Origin: Defluviitalea raffinosedens
GTDB lineage: Bacteria > Bacillota > Clostridia > Lachnospirales > Defluviitaleaceae
Reading direction: 5' to 3'
Length of the DNA: 64,000 nt
Assembly: GCF_016908775.1 (NCBI RefSeq)
Contig: NZ_JAFBEP010000005.1
Coordinates: 62,001-126,000, forward strand
Under the pieces are notes generated by a model that did not search any database, was not told the DNA's origin, and saw only the letters and a program-made list of their open reading frames with translations. This document shows, piece by piece, positions 62,565 to 64,000 of the stretch (within the stretch, counting starts at the first letter, position 1; each line of letters begins with the position of its first letter). Both the position numbers and the translations under genes were made by a program.

Positions 62565-63658
62565 ATTTGCTCACCCTCCTTCTTGCTGTTTGTCATAAGT
62601 GTACGGATAATGGTTTTGAATAATAACGCAAAGGCTCCAAAGTAAACAATTGCCGAAATGATAATATCAATAACTTCCGGTACGAAGTTGTAAAGCTGAA
62701 GATTGTATCCGCCAACGGTGATATGGGCGATAAACAGTCCTGCAAATAAAATGCCGATTGGATTGGATAATCCAAGCAATGCCACAAATATACCGTTAAA
62801 GCCTTCCGGCGCTATAACGTCTAATACCTGAATATATTTTCCTGAACCTGCAAGATAAAGCAGTGAGCCTCCTATTCCGGATAAAGCCCCGGCAATGACC
62901 ATGGATAAAACAATATTTCTTTTAGAATTAATCCCTGCATATTTGCTGGCAAATGGATTGTATCCGCAGGCTTTTAATTCGTATCCGAAAACAGTTTTTT
63001 CAATTAAAATATAGATAAGGACTACAAAAAGAATCGCTATAAAAATTCCGATGGTCATATTAGGCCCCAGGAATTGATCCAAACCTGCTCTTGGTAAATT
63101 GGCACTCTGTGCAACGGGCTTGGATTGGTTCTTTACCTGGTCATAAACATTTTTAACCACTAAAATATTGACAAGATACATTCCAATATAATTCATCATA
63201 ATGGATGAAATAACTTCATTCACATTGGCTATGGCTTTTAAAAGTCCCGGAACAAGTCCCCATAATGCTCCTGCAGCCGCAGCGCCTATAATGGCAACAA
63301 CCCAGTGAATCTGATCTGGCAACCAGGTCCACTTTACTCCGATATAAACCGCTACAAAGGCACCCATGGTAAATTGTCCTGAAGCACCAATGTTAAATAA
63401 TCCAGTTTTAAAAGCAAACCCTACGGATAAACCGGTCATAATAATAGGAGTCGCTACGTAGAACATTTGACCGATTCCAAAGGCTCCATCCGCAAAACTT
63501 CCCTGTAAAATCATCAGAAATCCCGGAAACGCCTGGGATGGATTACTGAATAAAAGTATCAGAAGACCAAATAACAGACCTGCTATAATTGCTAATACGG
63601 ATGAAGAAAAATTAAGAAGCGCTTTATTTTCCCCTTTTTGTTTTTTATTAGCTGGCAC
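62561..63658 (-). CDS. Nucleoside ABC transporter permease, first
   Basis: A 365-residue permease with about ten helices (NupP-like). Motifs: FAFKTGLFNIGASGQFTMGA (part shown here: NIGASGQFTMGAF), and LKACGYNPFASKYAGIN, the ATPase contact loop. I prefer a GTG at 63658, six bases from GAGGTG; the open frame extends 13 codons upstream through the end of the ATPase gene, which it overlaps. Confidence 0.92.
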   Translation of the reverse strand: MPANKKQKGENKALLNFSSSVLAIIAGLLFGLLILLFSNPSQAFPGFLMILQGSFADGAFGIGQMFYVATPIIMTGLSVGFAFKTGLFNIGASGQFTMGAFVAVYIGVKWTWLPDQIHWVVAIIGAAAAGALWGLVPGLLKAIANVNEVISSIMMNYIGMYLVNILVVKNVYDQVKNQSKPVAQSANLPRAGLDQFLGPNMTIGIFIAILFVVLIYILIEKTVFGYELKACGYNPFASKYAGINSKRNIVLSMVIAGALSGIGGSLLYLAGSGKYIQVLDVIAPEGFNGIFVALLGLSNPIGILFAGLFIAHITVGGYNLQLYNFVPEVIDIIISAIVYFGAFALLFKTIIRTLMTNSKKEGEQI

Positions 63659-64000
63659 TGGATACACCTCTTTTCGTACCTGCCATATAAAGACCAAGTT
63701 CCTGAACTGTCACTTCCTCCGGTCTTACATCAGCAACAATTTCTCCTTCATACATAACTAAAATTCTATCGCTTAAAGTCATTACTTCATCTAATTCAAA
63801 GGATACTAAAAGAACTCCTTTGCCTTTATCTCTTTGTTCAACCAATTGCTTATGCACATATTCAATGGCCCCTACATCAAGGCCTCTTACCGGTTGAACC
63901 GCAATAATAAAATTAGGGTCTCTATCCAACTCCCGGGCAATAATCGCTTTTTGCTGATTTCCTCCGGACATACCACGGACAATTGAATCTTCTCCCTGGC
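63648..64000 (-). CDS. Nucleoside ABC transporter ATP-binding protein, 5' end outside window
   Basis: The last 117 residues of a sugar/nucleoside-type ABC ATPase (NupO-like). It starts at the window edge with RGMSGGNQQK, the ABC signature of the second nucleotide-binding domain, followed by the usual degenerate Walker B region NFIIAVQPVRGLDVGA and H-loop area VLLVSFELDEV. The missing part lies to the right. It overlaps the first permease gene by about 11 bases. Confidence 0.93.
   Translation of the reverse strand, partial: QGEDSIVRGMSGGNQQKAIIARELDRDPNFIIAVQPVRGLDVGAIEYVHKQLVEQRDKGKGVLLVSFELDEVMTLSDRILVMYEGEIVADVRPEEVTVQELGLYMAGTKRGVSSAS

Noticed and set aside
1-64000. CRISPR arrays, tRNA or rRNA genes, prophage or transposase genes
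   Set aside because: I saw no spaced direct-repeat arrays, no tRNA-like TTCGA blocks with acceptor stems, and no integrase or transposase motifs in the translations.

Overview
The window is AT-rich and has the signature of a low-GC Firmicute of the class Clostridia, probably an anaerobe. The evidence is T-box leaders on aminoacyl-tRNA genes, a lysine riboswitch, AGGAGG-type ribosome sites with frequent TTG/GTG starts, a small clostridial ferredoxin, a reverse-type rubrerythrin, a butanediol-type dehydrogenase, LuxS, YitT/YczE membrane proteins and a LexA-type GAAC-N4-GTTC operator. I cannot name the genus. I saw no rRNA, tRNA, CRISPR array, transposase or phage module. It reads as ordinary chromosome with a few decayed genes.

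Layout: 1-1.2 kb, 3' part of a Na+/H+ antiporter. 1.3-7.6 kb (minus), translation/transcription cluster prfA-prmC-DUF1385-rpmE-rho with a LysM membrane protein and a zinc-ribbon protein of unknown role. 7.7-19.6 kb, mixed housekeeping and signalling: DegV, an intact PAS-GGDEF-EAL protein, FMN-binding lipoprotein, PilZ protein, CorC-like protein, MATE pump, ferredoxin, L,D-transpeptidase, bacteriohemerythrin, YfcE-type phosphoesterase, exported unknown, YitT. 19.6-21.75 kb, trpS and trpP behind a Trp T-box. 21.8-26.7 kb, RND pump, adaptor and MarR regulator with a long inverted repeat at the promoter. 26.9-29.7 kb, luxS, small proteins, an exo/endonuclease-family phosphodiesterase and a K+ channel. 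29.7-33.6 kb, pheST behind a Phe T-box. 33.6-41.6 kb, small membrane proteins, a lysine-riboswitch NhaC-type transporter, BrnQ, Ogt, butanediol dehydrogenase and an NSS transporter. 41.8-47 kb, chemoreceptor, DUF2249 protein, reverse rubrerythrin and a LexA-controlled Y-family polymerase with a small partner. 47-50 kb, FAD oxidoreductase plus a broken transporter gene. 50-52.5 kb, a glutathione/gamma-glutamylcysteine module as two genes. 52.8-57.4 kb, a PAS-GGDEF-EAL-PilZ gene with a damaged 5' end, a Crp/Fnr regulator and YczE. 57.5-64 kb, a nucleoside uptake and salvage operon.

Themes: cyclic-di-GMP signalling (two GGDEF-EAL proteins, two PilZ domains), oxygen and peroxide defence (hemerythrin, rubrerythrin, DUF2249, thiol synthesis), and RNA-based control (two T-boxes, one lysine riboswitch, two unexplained leader hairpins). 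I did not find a clearly new multi-gene system. The best leads are the unexplained leader attenuators upstream of the FAD oxidoreductase and the chemoreceptor, a three-copy palindromic repeat, the SOS-controlled polymerase/small-protein pair, and the Crp/Fnr-like palindrome placed at -41.5 of the DUF2249 promoter.
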